From Glandiceps talaboti (lineage: Eukaryota > Hemichordata > Enteropneusta > Spengelidae), in NCBI RefSeq assembly GCF_964340395.1, contig NC_135560.1, positions 16,832,598 to 16,896,597 on the forward strand: a stretch of DNA of 64,000 nt, written 5' to 3'. The translations under genes were made by a program, and so were the position numbers. Positions within the stretch are counted from its first letter, which is position 1. Every line of letters begins with the position of its first letter. This document shows positions 1 to 26,599 of this stretch, piece after piece. The notes beneath the pieces were generated by a model, which did no database searches, was not told the DNA's origin, and saw only the letters and a list, made by a program, of their open reading frames with translations.

Positions 1-681
1 AGTTTTAAAACAAATGGAAATAAATTCATTATTAAAGGTGTTTGCCACTATCAACAATCATTGGAGTGACTGTGGTTACTTTGTTTACGAAGGTATAAAA
101 GTTACCTACGTCTACAGAGCAAAGTTGACGCTTAGCTTGCCTTTGCTGTACTTCTTGGCTTATCCGTGAGGCATGTAACGAAAGTGCAAATATCCAGTGT
201 CGATACAGAAGAAACACCTGAACTATAGGAAGTGAAGTGCTCCAATTTTTGCACTGACGGCAATGACTGTCATATCACACATAAGATTCGATGCGTTCTT
301 GTAGTCATGTAAGTCTACTCCCACATACTGATCGACACTTAAATATTTTGTACGATAAATGCCCCCATGCACTAACTGAGATGTATCGATTTACACGTAC
401 GCAGTGTGTACTCTTCATAAAGATACATTCATACACTTTTTTATAAGTCGAGGCATGGCAAAAGTTAGTCTGTAATCAGACGTGGATTATATTATATCGT
501 ATTCCTTTAAAAAAAAGTTTGAAATATTTGTTTATTTGTTATTACTAATTGTGTTCACATACATACCCTATCTCATGTGATATAGTAATCAGCATGTACA
601 GTGCACATTCTATACAGAACGCATGCTACTCACAGAGTATTCGAACACATTAATATAATCCGATTTGACTTTATCGAACAT

Positions 682-719
<38 letters not shown>

Positions 720-1448
720 ACACATACACACACAAACTGAATCTGTACTGAAGTGTACGAAATGTACTTCTCTTTAATTTGGAGAGGAAGAAAAAATGTG
801 AACAGAAGGTCAGGAACTAGTCTGTTGATGCATTAATCTACGCCTCATAGGTCTCGTAGGGAGTACGTGTCTCTCACGACTTATTTCTGATTATGACAAA
901 TGAATCCTTCTTCTTAATTGCTTTTCAACGAGAATGTGAAATCTTTTTATTATCACGAAATATTCTCTCACGCGATAAAAGTCTGCCATGCGAGTGGTCT
1001 AATGTAGTCGTAGTTAAATCACCATAACCCTTTTAAAAGACATCTTATGTCAACTTTAACACTGATGACACCAAAAATGGCATTTAGCGAGAGTTTGACT
1101 GTCATGTGATAACGTAATGAACACATATATAGTCATTGCCATCAAATACACAATATGTAATAACCCAATAATATCACCATCCATATTGTGGCAACGATAT
1201 TTGAATTAATAAAATCTTGCAAATTAGTTCAATTTGTTAAGTATAGACCTTGGAGAAAGATCTCTCTCCAATGTTTTTAAGTTATACACGTGATATATCT
1301 CAACCTTGTCAGCTCATCCAAAGGTACTCAAAGGCACAACCGTAGTATTTAACACTGGTGTTTCAATTAGTATTGAACAAAGATACTTATTGATTTCACT
1401 CTCGAGTGAACTGCTTGCGTAAAAATCTCAACTTTGAGGGCGTCATTT

Positions 1449-1534
1449 AGTCTAGCTGATGGCATTACGCTCTTCATTCCCTCTTGATAGAAGTCTAGCT
1501 GATGGCATTACGCTCTTCATTCCCTCTTGATAGA
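1449..1534. repeat. 43-bp perfect tandem duplication
   Basis: The 43-bp unit beginning AGTCTAGCTGATGG at 1449 is repeated immediately at 1492. The two copies are identical by eye, so the duplication is recent or this is a low-copy minisatellite. Confidence 0.9.
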
Positions 1535-1748
1535 AGCAATACGTAGATAAGAATATCGTTCTATTATAGTAGGTTGATGGTTGAAGATTGGTTGGAGCGC
1601 TAGCATATCGAAGTATTCAGACGCTGAATTTAAAAACCCTTGAAATATGGAATTACCAAATTACATCTATTAGTGGAAACGTCTGTTGGTTGATCAAATC
1701 TTGGAGGTATAACTAAGGGGCCGGGATAAGGGGAGATACCTCATGATC

Positions 1749-1875
1749 AAATGCTTTATCGTGTCCCATTGTAGTTGCCTTTCCATCGACAGATTTTCAC
1801 TTGTATACAAATGCTTTATCGTTATCGTGTCCCATTGTAGTTGCCTTTCCATCGACAGATTTCCACTTGTATACA
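1749..1875. repeat. Tandem duplication of ~60 bp
   Basis: Two adjacent copies of a unit containing AAATGCTTTATCG, CCCATTGTAGTTGCC and CACTTGTATACA (about 1749-1808 and 1809-1875). The second copy carries an extra TTATCG. Open frames on both strands here only reflect the duplication. Confidence 0.85.
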
Positions 1876-4079
1876 TGTATGGGAGTGGACAGTTTCCAAT
1901 ATGTAAAACGTGTGGCTTTTATCTGAGTCTGCGCATCTTGGCTTTGAGCATTGAGCTCAAGTGTAAGAAATGCTTCGGTCCCTATTGAAAAGGTCTAGCT
2001 GGTTTATGGCGCTTTATTCCGTTCAATCTCAATCTCCACGCTACTAGTCGTTGACCATGACTACTAGTATTTACCATGACAGTTTAAACCTTCCTGAACC
2101 ATGAGATGTTTACCTTTTACTCACTTGTCAAATTGGAGGAATATTCGTAATAATGTTAATGAGATTTGATCACGAGACGAACACATCTGCCTCAGCAAGT
2201 ACAACAGCATATATAAGTTGAAATAAAAACAACAACACATTGAAAACTAGCTCATATCATAGATTTTAATGTAGGCTAAGTTGTCTACATTTCCTACCAT
2301 AAAATCAATTGGCAATGTACACTAATGACCACGGATCCGTTTCTAGCTGATATATGTCACCATTATTAATACTAGGAGCTGCAGGCCTACAGAGGAAGTT
2401 GAAATTGCCGAACTGTCATCACTTTAGCGTGATTAAGCCTGCTAGTGCACTCTAAATGTATTATTCTGTCATTAACTTATATTTCATATTGATATTATAA
2501 TAAACACAATCGTTTCATCTTGTCTAGTTATTTGTTGTTGTTGAAAATCTAACGGAAGCAATTTGTGTATTTGTCTGTCAATGGGTGACATGAGGGCTCA
2601 ATTTATTTTGTTCAATTTCGAGGCTTTGTGACCACACCTAATCAAGTAACGTTGATGACGTTCACAACTCTTCAAATGGGTTTTGCTACATTCACACAAG
2701 ACAGTTTTAGGGCATACGAAGGCTTGTCTGCTGACACAACGAAAAATAACGAGGGCGTACTCTACGTGAGGTACTAGGTAGCGCTGTCATAAAAAGGGGG
2801 AAAGTGATTTACTGCGAGACTATTAACGGGGCCTACCTGTCTGGTGGTCATTTTACACTATAAAGGTCATGGCGACTCACATTACTTGGGTCTGTCGATT
2901 TATTTATGTCTTATTTTGATGAAATAACCAATAGATTTTAAATAATGACGACTTCCTAATCCCATAGACCGTTGGTTCTATGATATAAAAGACAGTCCAA
3001 CGGTATAACAGATAGACTAGTGACTAGATAGCAAAATGTCACTTTCGTGGATGTTTTACTAATGTTGTATTAGTTGGTAGTTTTAACTTGTTACGTAACT
3101 CTTACATGCCTGTCTTAAAAGAATTAGTGTCAGACTTGTCTAGTCATACATTTGCATATCTATGCTTTCCAATACCACTGCGTGAAAAGCCACTTACTGC
3201 AGGGAAATTGAAGAAGTTTGCCTTTCACCTGAGTCGGGCGTGACTTCCATTGTAGATGACATTTATATATATAGCAGTCAATGTCCTCTTGATGTGGTCC
3301 ATAACCAGCGGTCGTATGTGCTACAGCACTTTTCCAAATACACATTTGGCTACAGATTTAGATGCCTAAGTCATAAGGCGTATTCAAAGTTATGGTTTGA
3401 AATGGTAAAACAGTAATTTCAACAGCCGAGGTGTAATTATGGCCCCATATTCGTCATACATGAGTTACCTTGTCGTTTCCCACATTGTATTTTTAAAACA
3501 TACTGTTACTTTGACAGCTTCAAATGCAAAATAAACACTTGTAGATGTGCCACACACTGTTGGAATGTAGAAGCAAACATGCAACCATGCTGATGTAACA
3601 TCTGAAATCAAGAAAATCATCAAGTCTATGTGTAATCTTTCAATAGAAGCCTGTCTGTACTGCACTGTAAAGGATGTATAGCAATGCTTATTAATAGAGT
3701 GAAGTTGAAATGTAGCTGTGCAAACAACACCGTGAAAAACAAAGGTAATCCCGTTTGCACTGTAAGTCGTGTGCTGAAGGTGACTAAATATGCACAAAGA
3801 GGCCACAAGTGTGTCATCATCGTCTGATTTAGCTATACCTCAAAATGTATCATAATGTCAAGTTTTTCATGTACATATTTTATGAAAGTTGCAGATTAAC
3901 ATGGGCCTAATAAAACAAACGTAACTTTCAAAGACTACTATGTAAATTTTGTGGTGTACCCTGTAATCTAGCCATTCAGCGTCCCAGTCGCTTTAGACTT
4001 CGGATTTTTAGCACTACAGAACTGAGGTCTGCAGTGCTATAGGCATGGTGAAATGTGTGTGTGTGTGTAAACGACTTAA

Positions 4080-4740
4080 TGTCAAAAACCGCCAGACAGA
4101 TTGCCTTGGTACTTGGTGGGGACATTATTTAGTGCTTGTACACTGTAAATGTGAAATTGTTCAAATGAAAATGATCGCATCAGAGATGTGCGTTTTGGGT
4201 CAAAAAAATTGATTTTGGTCAAAAAACTTAAACTCCAAAAGTACTCGGCATATTGGCCTGAAATTTCTTGGAAATGTCATTGGGGGCATTTAAATTGTTC
4301 ATGACACGATGATCCCATCAGTGATATGCAAATCAGGGCTAAAATGTGTCTTTTTTGTCAAAAGTCTGTCATTCCAAATTTACTGAGCAGATGCAGCTGA
4401 GATGTAGTGGGAACGTTCAACGGGGTGTTTAGGTTAAGATGTATTCTTGCTATAATGATCTCACCAGTGATATCGATATGCAAATTAGGGCTAAAATGTG
4501 TAAGTGGTAATGCTTGATATTACAAGGATAACAACAGAGGCAGCTAGGTAAGTGAATAAAGAATCAAAAAGTGTATGTTAATATGCCTAGCAACAAGACC
4601 ACACCCATAGCAACATCCAAACGATTGTTTATATTGCAAAGATGAAAACCGGAAAGGGTAGGCAAGTGAATAAAGATTCCGAAAATGTATGTAAATATGC
4701 CTAGCAACAAGACCACGACCATAGCAACAGCCAAATACAG
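4080..4740. repeat. Degenerate dispersed repeat with internal tandem units
   Basis: Between about 4100 and 4510 a unit of roughly 160 bp recurs about three times in decayed form. Shared blocks include GATCCCATCAGTGATATGC and GGGCTAAAATGTG. A second motif follows: a ~75-bp block containing ATGCCTAGCAACAAGACCAC at about 4549-4625 recurs at 4661-4735. This looks like a dispersed low-complexity repeat family. I cannot assign it to a transposon class. Confidence 0.6.
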
Positions 4741-5412
4741 TTGTGCTACAATGCTATTGGCGCTTTTATTTATGGTGGTCTGGAGGATAGGCTATAGCCG
4801 CATCAACCAAAATCACGTCTCTTTGTTGTGGTCCCAACGGTCGAGGATTTCCATCATATATCAAAATATCCTTTCAACCTCTGTTAGTTATGTTATATAA
4901 GAGCTCTTAAACCCCCGTCTGACATGGTAATGCTCAGTGGTAATAAACTATGTCCGCGTTCATCAGACATGCATGAATGGGTGACAGTGAGTAACCCGGC
5001 TTGCAAACGGTGGGACTAGATTGCAGACATGACAAGGCAGAGACAGTTGTCAGCATCGAGTCCCTAATTACTCTGTGTGCAAGCAGGACTATAAGGAGAC
5101 AGCAACCCTTGAAATTGTCCCAGATGCCATCCTACTTGAAGAAAATGTGTCGGACAGTGAAAAGAGCATTTGAGTATAGATTCTATTTTTTGTGTTGAAT
5201 TATGCAATGCAATGTAAGTTGTCGAGCTATATACGTGAACCTTTTCCGTATACATTCCAGTTGACGTCACATATTTCTGCTGCGCCAACATTTACATAGC
5301 TATTGACGTTTGGTGAATGATTATGGGTTATCGTTCAATGCGTCCATTTCTTTTGCTGCGATTCTGAATACCCTTGAGAATAAACAACAAGTTCTCAAAT
5401 CTGTTTTAAACG

Positions 5413-6156
5413 ATGGCCAAGTTTTGTGTTCGATGGGTTAACCTTTTGAATATATTCGTGGGCACAGTATTTGGTATGGTGGTGTTTCTTGGAATGCGAT
5501 TTTATGTTACACCAAAGGCACCGAACTGGTATGCAACAGACAACCTCTGTACATTTGATTCAACGGCAACTTCTGCTTGCGCTCCAAAAATGGACAATTT
5601 CATTTACATAGGTGTGATGACAACAGCTAAGTATCTTTTATCTCGTGCCAGTGCCATTAATCGGACATGGGCGGACACAATACCAGGAATGGTGGAATAC
5701 TACCCTGGGATAGAAGCCAAAACGATTGAGACCGACTTACCAATCGTCATACTGCCCGGAGTTGATGACAGTTACCCACCAATGAAGAAGGCATTTATGC
5801 TGTTAAAGTACATTCACGATAACTTCATAGATAAATACGAGTGGTTTATGCGTGCTGATGATGATGTTTATATCAAAGGTATTAAACTGGAGAAGTTTCT
5901 ACGGTCAATTAATAGTTCACGGGTCTACTACATAGGACAGTCTGGCCAAGGTAGTCCAGACAATCCTGCTAATATGTACTCTTGGGACAATTATTGCATT
6001 GGCGGGCCTGGTGTTATTTTTAGTCGGGAAACATTGAGAAGACTTGTGTTGAATTTGAGTTACGCCATGAAGAACTTGTATACTATTCATGATGACGTAG
6101 AAATCGGAAGATATGTAAAGATATTTGCAGGTGTTGATTGTACATGGTCTTATGAG
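5413..6156 (+). CDS. CHSY1-like: CHSY-like exon 1: membrane anchor and beta-3 glycosyltransferase half
   Basis: Encodes residues 1-248: a short cytosolic tip, a signal anchor, a stem with cysteines, and the first catalytic domain with YIGVMTTAKYL, GVDDSYPP, the DDD metal site and FAGVDCTWSYE. The donor at 6157 reads GTAAGA. Beyond it the open frame runs on for only 20 codons to a stop at 6219, and those residues do not resemble the family, so this is intron read-through. Confidence 0.92.
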
Positions 6157-7150
6157 GTAAGACAACTGGGTTGTTTTGTGTTCAGGAAGCCTTCAGTCAT
6201 TACAAGGGAGGGGAATTAGAGGGTAGGTCACATTTTACAAATCGGTCCTTGGAGGGCCACATTTTAGAATTTTACTTTGACTCATTATCTACCTTTTCAT
6301 TATTTTGTGATTTTGGCATGATCCCACCGCTACCACCGGTTCCAACTCCTTGTATAATAATAACGGTTTATTTCCTAATGCGCCCTAAAAATGGTCAAAT
6401 CAAGATGGTTACATTACTTTAAAACTCAGAGCATATTAGAATGATCTGAGATTAAAGAGACATAAAGGACAAAAACACTGCTGATAACTAAAAAGTGTCG
6501 TAATTTAACATAACTTTTATCAAATCTTTCTGATCAGTCAATTACGAATTCATGACACTTGTATGACCATCTCATCAACATGTTTTACCCATGATTTTAA
6601 ATCATTGTTAATCACCAATCCCAGACATTTGAAGTTTTCTGCAACAACTAGATCTATGTTATTCAGAGACAGAATAAGGCTGATTGAACTGCTTTGCAAA
6701 ACAAAAGACCATATCCTTGCACTTATCGGGGTCCAGTTTCATGTTACTACTATCATATATCCCACCGCTGCCACCGTTGTAAAATAATATTATAACATCA
6801 GTGAAATGTAGCGAATTAACTGCTAGTTGAGGTGTGAGGAAAGGAATGGGTTTCATAGTAAAAGGGGAACAGAGTGGCATGATATTAGGAATAATTGTAT
6901 AATTATAATGTTGTATAATTACTCCATTGTTACGTCATTTGTATTGCTATTTAACGGTGTATTCATTGTCAAGAGACTTAATGCAATAAATTGAATTGAA
7001 CTTGAACAGGGGGGGGGGGGTCATATTTTAGAGAAAGGAAATAGAGAAAGGGTCACTTTTTAGCACAACGGACTAGGAGGGTCACATTTTATGCCGCAGG
7101 ACGGGGTTGATTTCCCCCGCCCCTGTAATTATTTTGAAGCCTCCCTTATG

Positions 7151-7183
<33 letters not shown>

Positions 7184-9247
7184 AAGACAGGAACAAAGCC
7201 AGTGACTTTGAAACGGCATCATGACATTAGTAATGGAAGTCAGTATCACTACAAACGGTATTGGTATTTCACTTACATGTGACATGACATCCTTTTCTCA
7301 CATTTAGACAACTATAAATACAGAATAAACTATTGCAGAGATATATGTCACACACGGCTCATCTCAATTTCACGTGAACATAGACTGTATATACTCGGAC
7401 TGTCTTATGTCCATTTTTGTCTTGTCATTATGTGCATATTCTCATTTACTACATTTTTATAGCCATTGTTCTACTCATTTCATATATCTTTATTTTCATT
7501 TCGTTTACTATGATAGTCAGTTGCTACACTATGATAACCATTTACTTCACTATGATAGCCATTTACTTATTGCTGTCACACACACCAATGCGACAGCAAT
7601 GTAGAGCGCCCGCAACGACGAGTCTCTGTCTACCCTATTTACATCGTCTTGTTCATTTCAAACTGTTCATGGTCAATTTACTACCATTCCAAGACTTTTT
7701 TCTTTTAAATATTCTTTTCACAGATAAATCAACTTTTCTTCCATAACCATTCTTCCGATGATTCGTTCAAAGGAGACCTACAAAACACCCAGGTACACAG
7801 AGCCATTACGATGCACCCCATCAAAACTATTCAAAACTTATACAGGATGGACTCTCATGTCAACAAACAAGCAATTGAAGAATTGAATTTCAAAGCAGCC
7901 AATCTCAAGAAGGAAATCCTGCTGATGGCGAGGCTTATGAAAGTCAAAAGATTTTCGAAGGAAGTTGTGAGAGAAAGCAAGTACGGAGCTCCGTATATCC
8001 CTGGAAATTATTCAACGAGCGTACCATGGGTGTTTCTATCAACATATGGATATTCCACCTGGGCCATAGACCAACCTAGGCGTACAATGTCGAGTGCTTA
8101 CATATCTGAACTTGGTAATACCACTTCCCAATACGTCGATTTGATAATTGTTAATTCTGCTTTCGAATCTATGAAATTCCGCAAACTTCTTTACGGTTAT
8201 AGAAGTGTCAATCCGAAATTCGGAACATCTTACCAGTTACATGGAACCTTCTTACATAGAAGCCATGCAAATGGAAAGGTTTCTGAGACTATAAAAAAAC
8301 AGCACATGTTCTTGTACCGACCATTCGGCAAAATAGAATTTGTAGAAGAATCTAGTCAAGGACTTACCGAAAACGTTAAATCTACTACGCCTTTGCGAAC
8401 GAATGAAGAAACACGTGTGTTGTACAAACATGCTGCAATATCAGGAACTGGAGCGTATACGCGCGACACTGTCCATCTTGTTGTTCCGCTGGTTGGTAGG
8501 CTAGACACATTCAGAAGATTCATGACATATTTTAAGAAAGCATTCGTTGAAAACAGAAATATCAAATTAACTATTATTTTATATAAAGATCCTGCGGATG
8601 AACGCTCATTTGATGCTACCATTAATCTTATCAAAGCTTTCAGAAATGAATATTTGGACATGGACGTTAGATTGATCTTTGGCAAAGGAGAATTCACACG
8701 TGGGGGCGCACTAACCTCAGGAGCTGCACAATTGCCAGGTGATGCATTACTTTTCTTTATGGACGTGGACATTCTGATATCATCTGAAACTATAAATCGT
8801 TGCCGTATATATACTTTGCAAGGACATCAAGTTTATTATCCCGGTATGTTTAGTATGTACGACCCACACTTCATACATGCAAACAACAGCCTGTTATTGA
8901 ATACGAGCTGTCAAATTTCTAGAGAGAATGGATTTTATATCGATTTCTCATATGGTATGGTGTGTGCATACAACAGTGACTTCAAGTCAGTAGGGGGATT
9001 CGACCTTAGTATTACAGGATGGGGTGGGGAGGATATTGATCTCTTTGATAAGTTTATGGTTAGTGATTTGAATATTTTCCGCACTTTTGACATTGATCTG
9101 ATACATCCATATCATACTAAAGTGTGTGACTCTAAACTTACTACTGATCAATATGAGATGTGTCTGGGAACCAAGTCAATGATTCTTGCCAATACAGATC
9201 AACTCTCGAAACTGGTTTATGACCAGAAACAGAAAATACTGGACTGA
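5413..9247 (+). CDS. CHSY1-like: Chondroitin sulfate synthase (CHSY1/CHSY3-like), two exons
   Basis: A type II Golgi bifunctional glycosyltransferase that polymerises the GlcA-GalNAc backbone of chondroitin. The model joins 5413..6156 and 7724..9247 across a phase-0 intron (GAG|gtaaga ... ttttcacag|ATA), giving 755 aa; vertebrate CHSY1 is about 800 aa. One hydrophobic anchor lies at about residues 10-30. The beta-3 glycosyltransferase half carries GVDDSYPP and MRADDDVYIKG, with the DDD metal site at 149-151. The C-terminal beta-4 GalNAc-transferase half carries FFMDVD (DVD at 595-597) and GWGGEDIDLF (from 680). Residues joined across the intron (WSYE + INQLFF) match the family, which supports the splice. 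The start is the first ATG of the open frame and places the anchor at the N-terminus. Nothing appears broken. CHSY1 and CHSY3 orthology cannot be separated here. Confidence 0.93.
6157..7723 (+). other. CHSY-like intron with repeat debris
   Basis: A 1,567-bp intron. It holds a decayed LINE reverse-transcriptase fragment on the minus strand (about 6545-6840), several scattered copies of a GGGTCACATTTTA-like motif (6220-6265 and 7015-7100), a G homopolymer (about 7010-7020), a (TTG)n run (7150-7182) and a short tandem array of CACTATGATAGCCATTTACTT-like units (about 7510-7570). Confidence 0.75.
6545..6840 (-). mobile_element. Decayed LINE reverse-transcriptase fragment
   Basis: Minus-strand reading gives FTDVIILFYN, then MKLDPDKCKDMVFCFAKQ, then, after a frame change, NIDLVVAENFKCLGLVINND and LKSWVKHVDEMV before a stop. 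The order 'KL-x-PDKCK' followed by 'F-K-x-LGL-x-I-x-N-D-L-K-W-x-x-H' is typical of the region just after the YADD box in non-LTR reverse transcriptases of the CR1/L2/Jockey group. It has one frameshift, no YADD box and no ends I can define, so it is a dead fragment inside the intron. Confidence 0.7.
7724..9247 (+). CDS. CHSY1-like: CHSY-like exon 2: linker and beta-4 GalNAc-transferase half
   Basis: Encodes residues 249-755 after the acceptor TTTTCACAG at 7715-7723. It opens with INQLFFHN, continues through VHRAITMHPIK and the LYGYRSVNPKFGTSY block conserved in CHSY proteins, then the second catalytic domain: VVPLVGRLDTFRRF, FFMDVDILIS, GWGGEDIDLFDKF and the terminal LGTKSMILANTDQLSKLV. The stop is TGA at 9245-9247. 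A candidate poly(A) signal AATAAA occurs at about 9750. Confidence 0.93.
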   Translation: MNQLFFHNHSSDDSFKGDLQNTQVHRAITMHPIKTIQNLYRMDSHVNKQAIEELNFKAANLKKEILLMARLMKVKRFSKEVVRESKYGAPYIPGNYSTSVPWVFLSTYGYSTWAIDQPRRTMSSAYISELGNTTSQYVDLIIVNSAFESMKFRKLLYGYRSVNPKFGTSYQLHGTFLHRSHANGKVSETIKKQHMFLYRPFGKIEFVEESSQGLTENVKSTTPLRTNEETRVLYKHAAISGTGAYTRDTVHLVVPLVGRLDTFRRFMTYFKKAFVENRNIKLTIILYKDPADERSFDATINLIKAFRNEYLDMDVRLIFGKGEFTRGGALTSGAAQLPGDALLFFMDVDILISSETINRCRIYTLQGHQVYYPGMFSMYDPHFIHANNSLLLNTSCQISRENGFYIDFSYGMVCAYNSDFKSVGGFDLSITGWGGEDIDLFDKFMVSDLNIFRTFDIDLIHPYHTKVCDSKLTTDQYEMCLGTKSMILANTDQLSKLVYDQKQKILD

Positions 9248-11131
9248 TATTAAAAGAAATAGAGATTTAAAATTACCAGAAATGTGATTATTTTTACTGA
9301 TAGAACTCGTTAAGCTACTAGTGTCATGAATCTGTAATCGCTATGTTTGAGTTCAGAGTGATTCAGCTGACGATAACGTTATAAATGGTGATGCTGAATT
9401 TGGCGAGACAAAGAGTCTTTCTACCAAAAACACAGAAAAACCTCTAAATTAGGGCACAGGAATGTTGTGTGGAGGCAAGATAATAATTATGTATACATCT
9501 GTCTGAGAACATTTTTGTAGATAACGCAGATAAGCTCATTTAGATAAACTTTTTGTGTTTATTTGACCGTTTTGAGTCTATCATTTGAATCTATATTATA
9601 TATCAGTATTTTATTATTCAATATTTTCATGTCGAAATGTCGACAAATAGTATCATTCATTTGTAGAGTTCCAATAATAAGCTTTAAGAACGTTTCATTT
9701 TTACCGTTCGAGATCACTACACGACGTAAAATAACACTGAGCCAACGTGAAATAAAGATGCCGTAAAGTGGACAGTAAACGTGTTTTACGACAGTGACGT
9801 TACTTATCCTCTTACTCATCCGATTATGCCTCGGCTGAGTAACATTTCTTGATAGTTTTATTGTGAACTACATGTATGAGGTATTTATAGGCACGAAGCG
9901 TGATATGTAAATAGCCCATTCAATAATTAGCATAGTAAATACACCACACTATCATGATTTTCTCATCAATTCTTATGTTGCTTGTCATTATGATTCACAT
10001 ATACACAGCGTTGCCTAGTTACAACAAGACAAACTAGATAGTTTAAACAAATACTTTATAACCAAAATTATGTTCTCGTTACTTTATTTTGTCGATGACG
10101 TATATCGAAATAAAGACAACTACATAACAACCCACAGGAAAAAAATCGAGAAGTCGTTTTTTTTCTTATATTTAAAAAAACAAAACTGGCGATATGTATA
10201 TATGTGTAAGTAAGTAGATAGGTAGGCAGGCGGAGTTACTATAGTACGCATGCGTGTGAAATGACATGACTAACTCATGACTAACAGTATTCTTTGCAAA
10301 AATTAAACATACAAAGTTGTTTCAAGTCTACCAGAAGGATTCGTCACATACTAGTACTTGTATTTGGGAAGCTATTAAAAGAGCGCCCACAACGATTAAT
10401 ATAATTTTCCAGTCCGATCGTTTCCTCAGTACTGTATTAGCTATCGTTTTGTAGCACAAAGTTGAAACTACCGAACTATTAAAAACCCGATCAAATATAT
10501 GTTAAATGATATTTTAAGCTGACCTTTAAAGGTCGTTATTCATCTAAAAGCGATAATATCAAAGTTACTTCGTAACTAGCCTGTAAGGTACGCCGTGACG
10601 GGACGCCCTCATACATTGGTCAACCCTCTGAAAGAGGAATCTCACCGCCGATGAGAGCGGAGTAACACAACGTATCTTACAGTCTACTTCGTAACTAGCT
10701 TTGCAAATTATTTTATGACTCTTCAAGCTCACTACTTCCATTGCTAATTCATTCGCCTTTCTATGAAAGTATGGCATAACACGTCCATTGCCTTTAGTAT
10801 GTTAACAGTGTCAGTGATCAAAAGATGGTCCCATTGGTCCTAATTGTACATATAATATTACTGTATAAAAAGAGAGAAATACAAGTATTTATCTACGATG
10901 AATATATAAAGTGAAATTGTGAATGTCTGAAAATAAAGATGATATATATCGTCGTATTGTTCATGAATATTTCCAGTTACTTTGATAATGAATAATATGT
11001 ACGTACTGTACTATACCATTCTACAACTGCCTTTTAACTAAACTATTCAAATAGTAACCGAGTATGGATTTTTAAAATGTGAAACTACCAAAATCAGAGA
11101 GTTACAAAGGGTAGGACTGGTATGGTTGTCC
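9248..11131. other. Convergent intergenic spacer between CHSY-like and thrombospondin genes
   Basis: Both genes end towards this 1.9-kb AT-rich spacer, so it contains two 3' UTRs. AATAAA on the plus strand near 9750 could serve the chondroitin synthase, and TTTATT near 10083 (AATAAA on the minus strand) could serve the thrombospondin. The 13-nt string ACTTCGTAACTAG recurs at about 10567 and 10683. No other gene is visible. Confidence 0.6.
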
Positions 11132-25242
<14,111 letters not shown>

Positions 25243-25708
25243 TCTCTATACCTAAACGCCATACAACAAGAAGAGAGGGGTGACATCCATTTTCATTTTA
25301 TTAACTGCCATGACTTTACATGTAATGGTTTGACAATGACATTTGGTGAACAAATATCAGAATTTCACGTACAAATCTGTTATGTCACGGTCTTAAAGGT
25401 TATCCGATTCGGTTGAATGTGTGTCGTGTTCAATAATCGCCGAACTGTTATCAGCTGCAGCATGTATATTCATTTTATCAAACCCCATCATTCTACATGT
25501 AATTAGATGAGATACGTGAACTTGAACTTGACAATGGGTTTCGCCAACACCGTGCTCTACTCTGACGTTCTGCATCCATCACAATGGCTATTCTCAATTG
25601 ATGTCTGCATTCGCATTGTCATGTATACGTAGCACAGGAGTCTTGTTCAGTGATTTATTTTGACTACAGAGAGAATGTGTGCCTGAGAATATGCTGTGTT
25701 ATAAAACA

Positions 25709-25845
25709 ATTTTGCCTGGCCTTATTCTGGCACTAGTAAACGTCACATTACCACTCGTACTGTTATATAGAAACCTTGGGAAATAGTTGGGGTTTTTTGA
25801 CACCCCTCGGGGTATTAGACGTCTACTCACTAGGCCAGGCAAAAT
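25709..25845. mobile_element. Small TIR element, 137 bp
   Basis: ATTTTGCCTGGCCTTA at the left end is matched by the inverse of TAGGCCAGGCAAAAT at the right end, giving a ~15-bp terminal inverted repeat around ~107 bp. No target-site duplication is obvious. It is probably a miniature DNA transposon; class unknown. Confidence 0.5.
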
Positions 25846-26283
25846 GAAATCTGAGGGCAACAATCGTGTGTACATGTATTTTTTGTGGTTCCAAAACTAA
25901 AGGGCTTATAGTTTGGGCTGGTTGCGACAAATTAAAATGTAACAGTTGAGTAAGTGTATGTATTATCAATGCAATGGAGATATAATTATTTCATACATAT
26001 ACATGTAGCTGGTACCTGAGCCTTGTAGCTTGTGTTGACAATAAACTTTGCAAGAAATTGTTGGTGATATACCCAAAGGAGAAGTTTCATGCGTTCAATT
26101 TAATTGTATTTGAGAGGATGTTGATACATTTACATTTATCATTTCCCGGGTGTACCTATTGCAATCAACAACGACTGAATCCATTGAAAGTAACTTCAAC
26201 AACCACTTGTTTGTTTTGATAACTAAATGTTAAGCAACACCAGATCAGCAAATTCAGTGCAATGGGAAATTCTTCAACATTTA

Positions 26284-26599
26284 CACTCTAAAGTCATGTG
26301 TTGAACACATGATACTAGAACACTTAATTGTAACACTTTTTGAATGCAGTGTATGTGTTCAGTAAGAAAACTAGAACGCATGTGTTCAGATTTAGAACAT
26401 ATAGTGTATTTATTTGAACACATAGCAAATGTTGAAAATCATATGAAATAGAACGCTGTTGACGCATCGGCACATTGTAAGTACTTTTTGAACACACAGT
26501 ATGTGTTCAGAGCAAGTAAACAGAATGCATGACGTGTTCTGGAAACCAGACCAAACTGAACACATGCGACGCGTCCTAAGCGTCAAAATGTTTAGAGTG
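26284..26599. mobile_element. TA-flanked TIR MITE, 316 bp
   Basis: The ends are CACTCTAAA and TTTAGAGTG, each flanked by TA (26282-26283 and 26600-26601), as expected for a Tc1/mariner-type target duplication. The interior is dominated by alternating GAACACA and TGTGTTC motifs that make it self-complementary. There is no coding capacity. Confidence 0.7.

Larger units (their letters stand above)
1..5412. other. Intergenic region, no gene recognised
   Basis: No open frame here looks like a conserved protein or shows paired splice signals. The stretch is AT-rich and holds a CA microsatellite (about 682-734), a 43-bp tandem duplication (1449-1534), a ~60-bp tandem duplication (1749-1875), a degenerate repeat cluster (4080-4740) and a short hairpin (4009-4040). 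The 5' UTR and promoter of the chondroitin synthase gene must lie at its right edge, but I see no clear TATA box or initiator. Confidence 0.6.

Noticed and set aside
6157-6219. Extension of chondroitin synthase exon 1 to a stop at 6219
   Set aside because: The added residues do not match the family, a strong GTAAGA donor precedes them, and the family sequence resumes at 7724.
8356-8772. 138-codon minus-strand open frame inside chondroitin synthase exon 2
   Set aside because: It is antisense to a well-supported coding exon, with no splice signals or homology.
10567-10700. Possible structured RNA or rRNA piece (ATCTCACCGCCGATGAGAG, repeated ACTTCGTAACTAG)
   Set aside because: I compared it mentally with 5S, 28S and snRNA cores and found no match. 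It is only a short inverted stretch within plain intergenic DNA.
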